Positions 11,273-22,050 of a DNA stretch of 64,000 nt are shown here, piece by piece. Position numbers and translations under genes: made by a program. Under the pieces are notes generated by a model. It saw only the letters and a program-made list of their open reading frames with translations, did not search any database and was not told where the DNA came from. Numbering within the stretch: position 1 is the stretch's first letter; the number at the start of each line of letters is the position of its first letter. Origin of the DNA: Lepeophtheirus salmonis (Eukaryota > Arthropoda > Copepoda > Siphonostomatoida > Caligidae); contig NC_052138.2 in the NCBI RefSeq assembly GCF_016086655.4, positions 30,949,403 to 31,013,402 of the forward strand. The letters are read 5' to 3'.

Positions 11273-11763
11273 CGTCTTTTATATTTTATACTTATTGATC
11301 TCTCTTCAAGAATAAAGTATTTTTGATGCCATCTTTGGTAAATAAAGAGATATATATCCTCAGGTCAGAATTACATGAGGATCTTCAAACTTTATAAATT
11401 GTACATTTATACTTTTTATTATTCAGTTAATCAGTAAAAAATATTGTGCATCTTGTATTAAATAATTTAAGGGCCCTAAGGCGTACTTCATAATTTTCTG
11501 TTTCGCTGTTTTATCCAATATAGCAAAAGGAACGCTAGTTGAAGTGATAATTGTTATGCAAAATGAAAGAACATTATCTTGTGAGGCCTGTACAACGGCA
11601 GAAATGGCCTTAAAGGCCCCAAACCTTTGCAAAGCCTGTTTTGATTTTCCATAGCAGAAAAGGTCTATGTCTAGGGGTCAAAGACATTCATTCAAAAATG
11701 GGATAGTCACATAATGCAAATATAACAATCTTCTATATACTATTTTCTAACATTCTCAACGTA

Positions 11764-11980
11764 GTAACCCTGATAATTTGATGAATGTTTGGTGGAGAAC
11801 AGCTTAGCTTCCATGACGTTTTATTTAATTAGCTCATAGATGAAGGAAATACACACAAGTACCACTCCGTATCGAACAAGAACATATGCAGGAATTACAA
11901 CGATATCGATTTTCAATTTTACTCTGAGTCCAACAAGTACTTATACCCCATAACTCTCCAACAAATCTTTAGAGTGTTAC
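11764..11980 (-). repeat. MITE-A copy 6, full-length reference copy
   Basis: This is the clearest copy, 217 bp. It starts GTAACCCTGATAATTTGATG and ends ACAAATCTTTAGAGTGTTAC. The last bases, inverted, read GTAACACTCTAAAGATTTGT, so both ends share GTAAC(C/A)CT and ATTTG. Internal landmarks are GAACAGCTTAGCTTCCATGA, ACCACTCCGTATCGAACAAG and TTTTACTCTGAGTCCAACAA. No clean target-site duplication is visible. Confidence 0.8.
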
Positions 11981-12774
11981 TTGCTGTCTGTCATTAACTA
12001 ACGTACTACTGATTACTTCTTATTGAAATGTTCTCTCTCCCTTTAAATAAGGATGCATAATGAAAACAGCTAGGTAAAATAAATACAAAAAATGTTCAGG
12101 ATATCAACAGCAAAAGAAAAAACAAGTACGTTAAAAAATGCTTAGGATTTCCAGTCTTATATATATATATATATTTATTTGTTGTCACGATACTAATATT
12201 TCACTAACAATTCCATGTTTCAATACTTTTTTCACAAAACGGAGCGGTTCAAATGAACTACTTGGCCGTTTTGCATAGTTTTTGTTTTGGGAAACGGCTA
12301 TGAGGGAGTGAAGGGCTCTTTAAAGGTAACTTCAAAGGAAGTTGTCTATTTTTTTAAGGGATTTACGTTAAAAATTTAGTATTACGTCATCAGTGATGTA
12401 ACCAACTTTTCAAAATTAAGTAAAGTATAGTTTTAAATACATCAATATTCCAAATATTCACTGAACAATACAACAAAAAGCTTTTGAGCATTGATTCAAG
12501 TTGAGTCAAGCAAAAAAAAAAAAATATTTATTCATTAAATGGATAAAATATAAGTTCAACAGTTAAATCTCTTTGACTACTTTAATAAGGCAGTCATTCG
12601 TTATTAATCAAATAATGTAGTTAAATTAATACAAAAATATTTGCACAAAAGGAAATTATTTCAAAGTTATATTTATATCATCACAACAAAGCAGAAATGA
12701 TTTTATTTAGGTTGCCATATTGTATAGTCATTAACAATTAAATAGTAGCATCACCAATTATATTCCTTCTTTCA
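11981..12774. other. MITE-A-associated flank and unassigned AT-rich DNA
   Basis: The downstream flank (TTCTCTCTCCCTTTAAATAA, then TTCAGGATATCAACAGCAAA, TGCTTAGGATTTCCAGTC and a TA microsatellite at about 12159-12174) recurs in the same order at 52300-52450. Part of it recurs at 52800-52860. This supports a larger repeat unit around MITE-A. No gene was found. Confidence 0.4.
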
Positions 12775-12905
12775 GATATAATTTCTCCTAGTAGTAGAAA
12801 AGACCTTCCCTCCCGGCATCGAAGCGGCTGAAACGGATAAATATTTCATGGCTTCCTCAAACAAATGTGAAAAGGCCCTTTTTCCTTCACTGTTACACCA
12901 CTTCA
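12775..12905 (-). pseudogene. hAT transposase C-terminal dimerisation-domain relic
   Basis: On the minus strand, a frame from about 12903 down to a stop near 12776 reads LKWCNSEGKRAFSHLFEEAM, then KYLSVSAASMPGGKVFSTT and RRNYI, then a stop. This follows the hAT-family C-terminal pattern (WW..N...FP.L..LA.KYL..PA.S...E..FS.AG). It is about 40 residues of an enzyme that is usually 500-700 residues long. No other hAT motif was recognised nearby, so it is a fossil fragment. Confidence 0.65.
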
Positions 12906-13884
12906 ATAGATTTTATGTGCGTTCAATGCAGGATCATTGTAGAAGTTGGTCAGACTCCATTTTTTTGTCTTGTTTACAGAAATAAATATATTAAAAATCG
13001 TGTCCACCAAAAATATAACAAGGGAATTTATAGAGAATAACTAAATATATATGTAAAAACAACGGGGGATAAAATTCATCTATCTATACTCAAATATTTC
13101 AAGTTTTGAAGATTTAAATTCGATGATAGTAGAGTTTTTCAATATTTAAGCTGAGTTCGAATAATGTTGAGAAAATTGTCACAAGAGTAAAATTGAGTTT
13201 TTTACGAGTTCGAATAATTTTGAAAAATTATCGACTACATTAAAGACGATTTTTTTAGGAGTTTGATTAATGTACTAATCAAATACTAATATGTTCCTTG
13301 GTATGAACCGACAAAGCTTCTTATTGCAGATGTTTATGCATGTGCAGAGAGGCGACAAGTCAATTGAGATAATATTAAAATTTTTTTACTCATTCGCACA
13401 TTCAAAATCAAAAAATGACCAGAGGTGGAATGTTTGTAGAGCGGAAAGATGATACAAAAATCAAATTCCTAACACTGGCTAAAGCCAAAAAAGAGCCAAA
13501 CGTGAGAAAAATTGTTTAGCCCATCAGAAGTCAAGGTGAATATTTTTTTGATTAATATGTTTGTTTATCTTAAGAGTATTTTTACATAGATTCATTAGCT
13601 GTTTTTTGTTGGTATATATTTATATACAAATAAATATAAAATATAAACTCCCAAGTACCTGAGTCGTGAAATTTCTCGAATAAATTTTATGTTAATTTAA
13701 GATGGTTGAGGAATGAATGAAACGGAGAGGAATATATTATTTACTCAAATTCACTTCCCTTGCATCCTTTTTCTGAGAAAACGCATGCATAGTACATATA
13801 ACTCAACACTAACTCAAAAACAATCTTGAACAAAAATAATAAAACGAAAAAAATTCCAATTCATTTTTTACTTTTCATTATTTT
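12906..13884. other. AT-rich DNA without recognised genes
   Basis: No open frame of note on either strand, and none of the named repeat families detected. 13080-13260 has a loose internal duplication of TTCGAATAATGTTGA-like and TTCGAATAATTTTGA-like words. Confidence 0.3.
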
Positions 13885-14912
13885 ATAGACATACTAGTAA
13901 AGGTTTACCCGGCATAGCTCCCACAAAGGAGGGAGTAGGAAATCACAGCCACCATGGTCAATATTATTGCTTTTTAATGTTTAGAACCCTTCGGTGTGGG
14001 CGAACATTATGTATGTGTATTGTTATAAAAAAAATTTATAAACTTCAAATAATATACTAAAATAAATGCAACAAAAAATTTATTTAGATGATAAGTCCAT
14101 TTTTTTTTAATTGCCTAATTGAAATTCTAAGAGAAAATTGCAAAAACTTTTTTGCACTAATTTAGCAAAAAAAGTTAACATCATTTATTGACATTGTAAA
14201 GAAAAACACAAAACTACAAATATTATTTTTGTACTTGCAAAAAAATTAAAGTTATACAGAATAATATCCGCGAAAAAATAACTCTGGAAGACTGGTTCAA
14301 TTTTTCAAATATTTCAAAAATTATGTATTAAATGCTCCAGAAATTGAAACTACTATATATCAGTGTTAAATTTAGTCTACAAAATGTATTGTTTGCTGGG
14401 ATTTCTTCTTAAAAATTGACGTTTGATGAAAAAAAGATTTTTTTTTTCTTCAGAAAATGACAGATATTTCAGTTAAATATTAATTTTTATGTGTCAAATT
14501 TATACAAAAAATAATTTTTAGACACATTTCTACAAACTTCATTTAATCTACGAATTCAATATATATATATATATATTTTTGCATCTGAAAAAAAAGAAAC
14601 CGTCATTTTCACCGATTTCTTTTGTTTTTTGCCAAAAACTTTTTTGATTATTCCTAAATTTAGAAAACGGCTCTATTCTTATATATGTTTTTTGACACGC
14701 CAGTCACTTTTTAATTCAACCCCCTATCTAGTCTTCTTGAGCTCCGTCTTTTTTGGTATAGAGTAAACCACTCCCCATATATTACCCACTTACAAATTGG
14801 CACCCCTCTTTAGCCTGTCCAGGTTCAAAAGAAGTTCCAGCCTCCAAGGTTCAACAGTGTGGGCACTAATACAGAACCAACAGACAAACTCTATTACATA
14901 GATATATATAGA
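13885..14912 (-). repeat. Dispersed repeat E, longest copy
   Basis: One end reads ACTAGTAAAGGTTTACCCGG-CATAGCTC; the other reads CAGACAAACTCTATTACATA-GATATA, which is the inverse of the start at 50963. It shares GGAGTAGGAAATCACAGCC and TTAATGTTTAGAACCCTTCG with 48060-48140, and the AT-rich interior with 46080-46440 and 48290-48600. No protein relic was recognised, so the transposon class is unknown. The CCCGG end resembles ends of repeats common in arthropod genomes. Confidence 0.5.
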
Positions 14913-15008
14913 TTTGAAAATATTATAAGCATTGTATTGAAATTGTTGGGCTAACTGGAGATATCCAACTATTTTGATATAAGTACAGTCTCTTTATTAT
15001 GTTTATAC
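14913..15008. other. Short unassigned spacer
   Basis: Nothing recognised. Confidence 0.3.
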
Positions 15009-15172
15009 TTAGTAGAGTTGAGGATCAACAAATCCCTAACTATACATGGACTAGATAGGGAGTACCTTTTGGATTTATTTATTTCATTTTATAGAAGCAT
15101 TTGGCTTATCTAATAGAACGTAAACTTAGATACCCTCCTTGCAACAAATATTGTTCAAATTGTCATACTTAC
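15009..15172 (+). repeat. MITE-A copy 7, degraded
   Basis: Shows TTGAGGATCAACAAATCCCT, TGGACTAGATAGGGAGT, TTATTTATTTCATTTTATAG, GGCTTATCTAATAGAACGT and the 3' end TTCAAATTGTCATACTTAC. The first terminal repeat is missing. Confidence 0.6.
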
Positions 15173-15539
15173 TTTGTCAATGTCAAAAAAGGGCTTATAA
15201 TTTAAAATTCTAGCAATATGTATAGGATATACATATATTAAGCACATTATACCCTTCATTTAATCTAGGATATATTATCTCATAGTTGTACATACCAAGG
15301 TATGTATTATAATTAATATTTTACTAACTGAAATGAAATAATAATGAGAGGATATGAAGGTATAAAAGTGGAAAGGAGAGGGAGAAAATACCTAGTTGGA
15401 GTTAATGTTGCATAATACCTATATATTCATAATAATTGAGACATCAATATAGTTACATATATTAGAATAAAGGTTCTTAATCAAGGGTACTTTTGGTATA
15501 TTTGCTGTTTAATGGATTTATCTACCCCAAAAATAATGA
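15173..15539. other. AT-rich DNA without recognised genes
   Basis: Nothing recognised beyond short TA-rich runs. Confidence 0.3.
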
Positions 15540-16050
15540 ATCTTAGATTCCTACTAGAAAATGTTAAATTATATTTTTCAAATTTTTTTATAAAAATGTA
15601 ATTGTACGTGAATAGCTATGGATTTTTGAACTTTTTCTAAGAAAAATTTAATATTTTAAATTTACTTTTAGAAATTTTTCTAAGAATTTTTTTTTTTTTA
15701 TTCAAAGCAGCTCTAGTTCTTTGAAATTTATCTGAATCATATTTTTTTTTAAGACTAACTATGGATTTGTAAATTTGTTTTGCAAAAAATTTAATTTCAT
15801 GTGAAATTTTTTGAATTTTTTTTCTAAAAAACTAACATTTGAAATTTGATTTTTGAATTTTGTTGAAAATAGCTTTGGATTTCCAAAAAAATTAATATTA
15901 AAATTTATTTTCGATAAATTTTTTAGAAAAGTTTAATTTTACAATTTTTTTCCAAAAAGTTGTATTTCTTGTATATTTTTTTTCAAAAAAATTCCAAAAA
16001 CCAAAACCCTAAAAAAATATAATCCTGCATACGCCCCTGGACAGTTAACA
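15540..16050. repeat. Degenerate AT-rich repeat D, copy 1
   Basis: A long run of imperfect A-tracts and T-tracts with recurring words (AATAGCTATGGATTTTTGAA, GAATTTTTTTT, AAAATTTAAT). It ends in the family's GC-containing tail AAATATAATCCTGCATACGC-CCCTGG. Similar blocks are at 18575, 22830, 33840, 35330 and 52920. The minus-strand frame 15939-16139 crosses the end and is not a gene. Confidence 0.5.
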
Positions 16051-17282
16051 AAACAATTTACAATATCTACTACCTTTTTAATAAAGTGATGGGTGGGCAG
16101 AAGATCTCCGATCCGTTGTGTTTTTGCCTCCGTTGTCATTATTTATTGCAATAATAATGGCTTTATAGAGCTTTAATTTACATGGTACAATTTTCTTACG
16201 CACCCTGTACAAATTACAGAACATATGCATCGTTTACATTCTGTCTTTTAATCCTTCTAAATAAAAAGAAATAAAAAAAAACTATTTTCCAGGATTTAGT
16301 TTTTTTTAAACATTTAAAAAGGAAACTCATAACTCAAATCTTTTTATATTTTATGAATATCTCTTATACATATATTTATGTATGATACAACTATATGAGT
16401 TTGCCTCAGGTTATCAAGTTAGAAGGCAGAAAAAAATAGAAACTGTTTTTTATTTTTTGTTTTTTATATAACTATGCATTAGTATTTAAAGTATGCTCAA
16501 AAGAATAAACTAAAACTCCCTAATGTAACGAATCGTTTTTATATTTTTTTTAAACGTGAAAGTATGACATATTTTATGCAAATACTTCATGATTTAATAA
16601 TATTTTTTTGAATTGAGTCTGGCCTACATTTTTATCAACAAAGCTTTTAGAAATGCTGCAAATTGCACTCAATTGAGTATAATTGATTGTCACAATGAAT
16701 GAATTAATAGTTGGTATATTTAAAAAAAAAAAATACCAAATCTGGCCAAAGCTAACTGTTATAAATCACATTAAGGCTTTAAACTATAGATAACAACCTT
16801 TGGTATCTACAATAACAATCTCAGAAACTTGAATATAAAGCCTATAATTGATCAAAATACAGGGCTCAATGATGGACCTTCTTTGGGTCGCCCTGGGACC
16901 AAATGTCGTCGTCATATCTTTTTTTCGTAAATCCAGCCTAATAAACAGACAAAACACATTCTTTCAGTCTGATTTCAAAACAATGGAAGAACTATATTTT
17001 TGGGGACTACAAGAGAATAAAATATTGGACTGTATGTATATAACATGTAAAAGAAAATAATTGGGCATCTTTCTTTTGCTTGATTTTCCTTCAAGTTTGT
17101 ATTTATATTAATGCACCATATTTACGAACTTATGGTACGTACTTTATATTTAAATAATAAGTCAAGGGTCTTTTTTTCAGGCGCTAAGAATAAAGAGATG
17201 ATAATGTCTCAGATTCTCTTATTTAAAATGATTTCTTCAATTTATCTATGAATAAAATAACTTTCTCAATCGTAAATATAAC
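16051..17282. other. AT-rich DNA without recognised genes
   Basis: No credible coding sequence. The frame 16848-17060 (70 codons) shows no domain or repeat match and has no supporting splice context. Confidence 0.3.
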
Positions 17283-18125
17283 GGGTGGCCCATCTAGCGG
17301 TTGCATTTTGAACTACCACTTTTTTGACGTCTGATAGCTGTAGTAACATTCTCATTGTGTTTAATATTTTGTAAAAGGTCTCCGGGTTACGAAATGGTTA
17401 AGTTTACGCTCGAAGAAAATTGGGAAATACTGAAGACTTACTTCCAAAATGGAGAGTCTTCAAACGAAACTGCAAGAAAATGATGTCAGTCGAAATAAAG
17501 CGCCTTCCAGGCAGTGTGTAGATAAATTTGTGAAGCGTGTGCGCGAAAATGGTTCTTTAATGCATAAAACAACGCGTTCCCGTGTTCGTCCAGTGCGCTC
17601 ATTCGAAAACATTGCTGCTGTTGCCGAAAGCAAAAAAACGAGCAAAGAGCTGCCGTTACGGTCAATGGTGAGTGCTATTGGGCCATGCTGGAAGATTTTT
17701 TGTTTCACTAAATGGAAAAGAAAGACATCGACGACATTTGGTTCCAATAGGATGGCGCTACGTGCCACACAGCCAACGTAACAGTGAATCTTTTGCGTAT
17801 TTTCTTCGACAATCCCATCATAAGCCGAAACGGCAACGTCAACTGGCCACCTTGTAACTGCGATTTGACTCCGTTGAACTATTTTTTGTGGGGAACCGTC
17901 AAGGATAAATGTTACGCCAACCATCCAGAGACGATTGACGATTTTAAACACAAAATTGGAGTCGCCATTGCAGCTATTGAAGCTCACACAATCGAAAATG
18001 TATTGAAAAAATGGGTCGACAGAATGGGCTACTGCAAGGCCCGCAACGGCAGCCATATGAATAAAGTGGTGATCCATTATTAACCGGAATGTTGAGGCTT
18101 TCAAATAAAATAAAAATATTGAAAA
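17283..18125 (+). mobile_element. mariner-like DD41D (rosa-type) transposon, central part deleted
   Basis: The left end reads ACGGGTGGCCCATCTAGCGG. The transposase starts at ATG 17394 (MVKFTLEENWEILKTYFQNG, ESSNETARK). It shifts frame near 17482 and continues APSRQCVDKFVKRVRENGSL and TRSRVRPVRSFENIAAVAES to about 17630. It then jumps to AVTVNG..YWAMLEDFLFHQ, DDIWFQQDGATCHTA (second catalytic Asp, about 17750) and VISRNG-like NPIISRNGNVNWPPCNCDLT, PLNYFLWG, and ends NKVVIHY with a stop at 18081-18083. Forty-one residues separate the second Asp from the third position, the DD41D spacing. The third catalytic Asp is replaced by Asn (AAC, 17877-17879). The region with the first Asp is absent. No matching right terminal repeat was found within about 100 bp of the stop. 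Confidence 0.85.
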
Positions 18126-18574
18126 ATATTCATTTGTCTTTTTTTTATACGGATAGTTTTCACTCTTTACATTGCCAACAACACGACCTAAGTATTTTGC
18201 AAAGAAATATATTTATAAATAAAAGTTAAGGCCATTAATGAGGGAAAACCAATAATCGATATGATGGATACATGGTAACATCGTTATTAATTGTATAACT
18301 TTGTTAGACTTCAATTAATACTAATCTCACAAATAAATTAATCCCAATACATCGAGTTATAAATTAAAAGCAATTAGTTGCGTTTATGGCTTTTAGTAGT
18401 TTGGAGTCTGATAATTTTGTATGTTAAGCTGTTTTAATTGCTTAAGACTATAATATTGAATAATAAAGTAATCATTAGTAGTAAAAGTATTAGTGATAAT
18501 ATTGGGGTTTTATGAGTGTAACTGTGAGATATTCAATAATGTTAATTACAGTTTAGAATCTATATTAGGTTTAT
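18126..18574. other. AT-rich DNA without recognised genes
   Basis: Nothing recognised. Confidence 0.3.
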
Positions 18575-18978
18575 GAAAGTTTTTTTTTTTTTTTTTTTTT
18601 GGGGGGGGGCCTGGCTTTTGGAATTTTTTTCATAAAAAAATTCCAAAATCTTTATCACAAAAAAATAAATTTTTTGGGGGAAAAAAAATCAAAATGAACC
18701 TTTTTGGAAATATAATTACAAAAATTATATTTTTTGGCAAAAATTTTAGAAAATTCATAAATGTTAACAGCAACTTAATTTTTTGAGAGAAAATTTTTTA
18801 ATATTAAATTTTTTGGGATTTTTTGTATAAAAAATAAGCTATTCATATAAATTAATTTTTTTTAAATTGAAAAATTAATTTTTTATGGACAAAAATATTT
18901 AAAATATTAAACTCTCTTGTAAAAAGCAAAAATTAACTTTTTTTTTTGGAGGGGGACGGGACGGCCTACATTTTGGCG
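18575..18978. repeat. Degenerate AT-rich repeat D, copy 2, with T21-G9 start
   Basis: It opens with 21 T (18580-18600) followed directly by 9 G (18601-18609) and CCTGG. Imperfect AAATTTTTTT/AAAAATT tracts follow, and it ends CAAAAATTAACTTTT...GGAGGGGGACGGGACGGCC. Both ends are G-rich on the same strand, and the interior is almost pure A/T. Confidence 0.5.
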
Positions 18979-19149
18979 CATTAAAGCTTATAATTAGAGT
19001 TGTAACTTTAAACTTTTTCTGTGTACGATATTTCTTGTAGTTGACCACCTAAACAGTATTTTTATTTTCTGAAGCTGCTATGATTATTCGTTAATTCTTT
19101 CGAAGGAAACATCTAGCTATACATTGTATGAGCTTATTTATGAAGGAGA

Positions 19150-19290
19150 TTTACACTGATTTGTAGTTGAGTGTAAGTCCTTGTTGTACTAAACCTAAAA
19201 ATTGTCCATAAATTGAGGCTGGACAAAGAAGTCATTTTGACCTATGTCCCTGCTAGAGAGGGATTTGGATTTCCGTTTATTTCTAGACCT
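19150..19290 (+). repeat. MITE-A copy 8, partial
   Basis: Has GTGTAAGTCCTTGTTGTACT, TTGAGGCTGGACAAAGAAGT, ACCTATGTCCCTGCTAGAGA and TTTATTTCTAGACCTGAT. The 3' part is lost. The flanks at 18979-19150 and 19290-19700 hold no recognised gene. Confidence 0.5.
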
Positions 19291-19710
19291 GATTGATTTA
19301 TCGGATCGAAACCAGAAAACCGATTTGTGTAAATTTCGAGATTTCTTCTGATATTTTATAAGATGCAATCCGATACAAGACGTAGGGAATCGAAAATAAA
19401 GTTTTGCTCAATTTTTGTAGACAGGGACATTATAATTTACTCATCTCTATTATCCTAATCGTCACCAGGAGAATACAGTGGAGAAATTTTAAATCGTCTT
19501 CATCGATGTCCCAGTCTGTTACCTGATAGTCCTATGAGACCATTGTGTATGGAGGAATGCTAATATCCCCATCAATTTCTTTTAATGTTCGCGAAAGTGT
19601 CGATTAGGACATTGTCTTTTTTTTAGCAATCCACAGCTAATTATCTGTTCTCCAACGTTCCTCATAGGGAAATAATTAAATAATGACGCTTAACCTTTCA
19701 ATTTTTTTCT

Positions 19711-19820
19711 AATGTTCCTTTAATTGGTCAGATGGAGTTGCACTAATTAAGTATAAGTAAACATTATAGTATTACAATTACTCCATCTCACCTAGGAATC
19801 TTTTTGGTGAAATCTATATA
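19711..19820. repeat. Hairpin repeat C, copy 1 of a near-identical pair
   Basis: 110 bp, identical to 21397-21506 except one base (CTCCATCTCACC here, CTCCATCTAACC there). The core has complementary arms, GTCAGATGGAGTTG and TTACTCCATCTCAC, around TATAAGTAAACATTATAGT. Related, more diverged copies are at 3235, 42480, 47060 (inverted) and 63785. Confidence 0.8.
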
Positions 19821-20000
19821 CATAAAATACATTAAAAATAATTTGATCCAGATTGCCCACATACTTTCCTAATTTTTTATTGCTTTGTTTTTACCTCTAA
19901 ATCAATGAGTCTCAAACTTCATATATTCTGAGCGAGCTTACAATACGACAAATACTTGCTGGAGCATTGTATATAAAATAGAACTGATGAAGGGCCTAAT
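19821..20000. other. Spacer without recognised genes
   Basis: Nothing recognised. Confidence 0.25.
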
Positions 20001-20750
20001 GATCAAATCAATGCTTACGTGTGCCGGTGACTTTGTTATGATGCAGCTGTCTGTATAGCTGACAGAAACTTGTTGTATCAACAAACTTTAGTGAAGTTTT
20101 CAGTATTGGCAACAACTGCTCCAGATATAAAGCAGATTGAATTTACCAAGGAGGAACGGTCCAAAACTACAGGGATAATTCCAATCAGAGGGGGGCTCAA
20201 ATGTGACTGGAGTCCCAATCCGGACCATGGAAAAGTTTTTTGTCTGGTTCTTCTGGAGACTGATGACCCCAGATCAATCATCAATTGTAACAATGTCGAC
20301 CAGGAAAGTCAGGTCGCAAATTCATCCAAAAAGTTTACCTTGATCTATGATGACCCAACCAGAAGCTTGAGCTTCATTGCTGATGAGTTGGGGACCAATA
20401 AAGTGACTTGAGAGCCTGCACGTTGGAGGACTTGTACAAGAGACACCACTTTTTAACATGTCACAGACAGGTTGCTGAAGTGGCTGAGCAAGCACTGCTA
20501 TAAATTCATTTAGAAGTAAATATGGGCCCACTAGTCTGGATCTTAATCGTTGGATTCTTTTGTCTGAGGCTACGTGGATTCTAAAACAAATCGAACATAT
20601 CATACCATCAATGACATTGCCTCATTCCGGTTCTGAATCTAGCCTGGATTCATGTTGGAGGTGGATACAATGAAAGAGCTCTTCCTCAACAATCATATGT
20701 ATAATTCAAGCCAATTTTCAATTATTCAAGAGATGAGAAGCTATTTCCGT
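20000..20750 (+). mobile_element. mariner-like element family M9, copy 1, degraded
   Basis: A 113-codon frame (20070-20411) covers much of it. It has LATTAPDIKQIEFTKEERSK, GGLKCDWSPNPDHGK, then DPTRSLSFIADELGTNKVT, which matches the second helix-turn-helix of mariner transposases (DP.RS...LA.E......T). Further on, a broken frame near 20540-20610 reads LDSFV, stop, GYVDSKTNRTYHTINDI, the usual mariner LD.FVWGY.ESK region around the third catalytic Asp. The middle, with the first two catalytic Asp residues, is missing. A colinear, more diverged copy is at 49405-49990. Confidence 0.65.
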
Positions 20751-21396
20751 GGTCGGGGAACAGGGATAAATGATACCAAATGGGGTAATTTAGAAAATTT
20801 TGGGGGTAATGAAACATTTATTTCCTAGTTTTAAAGGAAATAAAACTCATGCAACTACTTTTGGGTAAATTAATTTTGTTAAAAGTTCTTTTGGGGTAGC
20901 TCTAAAAAAAGTTAGTCGACTCCGGAGCTATTTATTCGTACTCATCACATACTTGATGACGACATAATTTTATACACTACTTACTTATTATCATAATTAT
21001 TTTTTTACAAAGATATTCATAAAAATTATGGGATTAATATTAATATTTTGTGCTTTTATTCTAACAAATGTTCTTACAGTTACAGAATATCGTTTTAATA
21101 CCGCATAAAGCAAATTTTGGAGGAGCATTTTGTAAAATAAAGATCATTGTCTCAATAATCTGAGGTTGATGCAATTTTTTGGATTCAAGGCTTCAAAGAT
21201 TTCTTCGAATGTTTTTATCTAATTAAAAAGGAATTAGTTGGTTTTATAAGTACTCCTCTGGATAAGACTAATATCCAAGGCGTAATGTCTAAGTGACAGA
21301 AAAGATCAAAGACCAAATTCCCACAGCACAAGGGGAAAATTTCTTTTGTGAGTATTCTTTGAAAAAATATGCATAGAGACATCGAAAAGATTTTTT
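20751..21396. other. DNA without recognised genes
   Basis: Nothing recognised except ordinary AT-rich sequence. Confidence 0.3.
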
Positions 21397-21506
21397 AATG
21401 TTCCTTTAATTGGTCAGATGGAGTTGCACTAATTAAGTATAAGTAAACATTATAGTATTACAATTACTCCATCTAACCTAGGAATCTTTTTGGTGAAATC
21501 TATATA
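21397..21506. repeat. Hairpin repeat C, copy 2 of a near-identical pair
   Basis: See 19711-19820: 109 of 110 bases agree, in the same orientation, 1686 bp apart. The flanking bases differ at once on both sides, so this is not part of a longer segmental duplication. Confidence 0.8.
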
Positions 21507-21939
21507 GAAAAAGGACATTTCTTTCTCTAGGAATCACCGGAGCGTGAACGTACACTCGCAAAATTTGTATAATAGAGAACAGTAAATAAAAATGGTTGGC
21601 CCAGTAATTCAAGGAGTACTCAAACTTACATTTACTGTGTGCAACACAAAGTTTGGCTACCTGGTCATTACATTAGGAAAAAACTATTAGAGAAGATTTA
21701 TTCATTACCGTGAATCACCATTCATTAGTAGCTCCAAAGAGATCAGTCAGTTCAATAGCTATTTAAGTCTTGTGACTGAAAAGCTTCAAATGGATTTTTT
21801 TTTAAATGTTGTAGCCTTAGATTATAAAATCTGTTGATAAACGAAACAAACCAATTCAGACCAACAATGCATATACTTTCTGGGATACTTGTACATCATT
21901 TGAAAACATCAAAATTGATTGGAAAATATTTTGACATCA
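21507..21939. other. DNA without recognised genes
   Basis: Nothing recognised. Confidence 0.25.
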
Positions 21940-22050
21940 GCCCATGTCCATTTATTTCCTTCCTTTTATACTTGTTTGTAGTTGACCTACCAGTACGTCT
22001 TGACAGCTAATCTGCTCTTTTCTCAAATATTTTTAAAATTGTCAGGGTCA
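21940..22050 (+). repeat. MITE-A copy 9, 3' half
   Basis: Has GCCCATGTCCATTTATTTCC, TTGTTTGTAGTTGACCTACC, ACGTCTTGACAGCTAATCTG and the 3' end AAAATTGTCAGGGTCAA, followed by the family flank TTTTAGCTTGCTTATTTTT. Confidence 0.6.

Noticed and set aside
17460..18104. Largest open frame in the window (214 codons, minus strand)
   Set aside because: It lies antisense to the DD41D mariner transposase at 17394-18083. The plus strand carries recognisable transposase motifs and the minus frame does not.
20078..20603. Minus-strand frames opposite the M9 mariner (71 and 93 codons)
   Set aside because: They are shadows of the plus-strand transposase relic; the plus strand holds the helix-turn-helix and LD.FV motifs.
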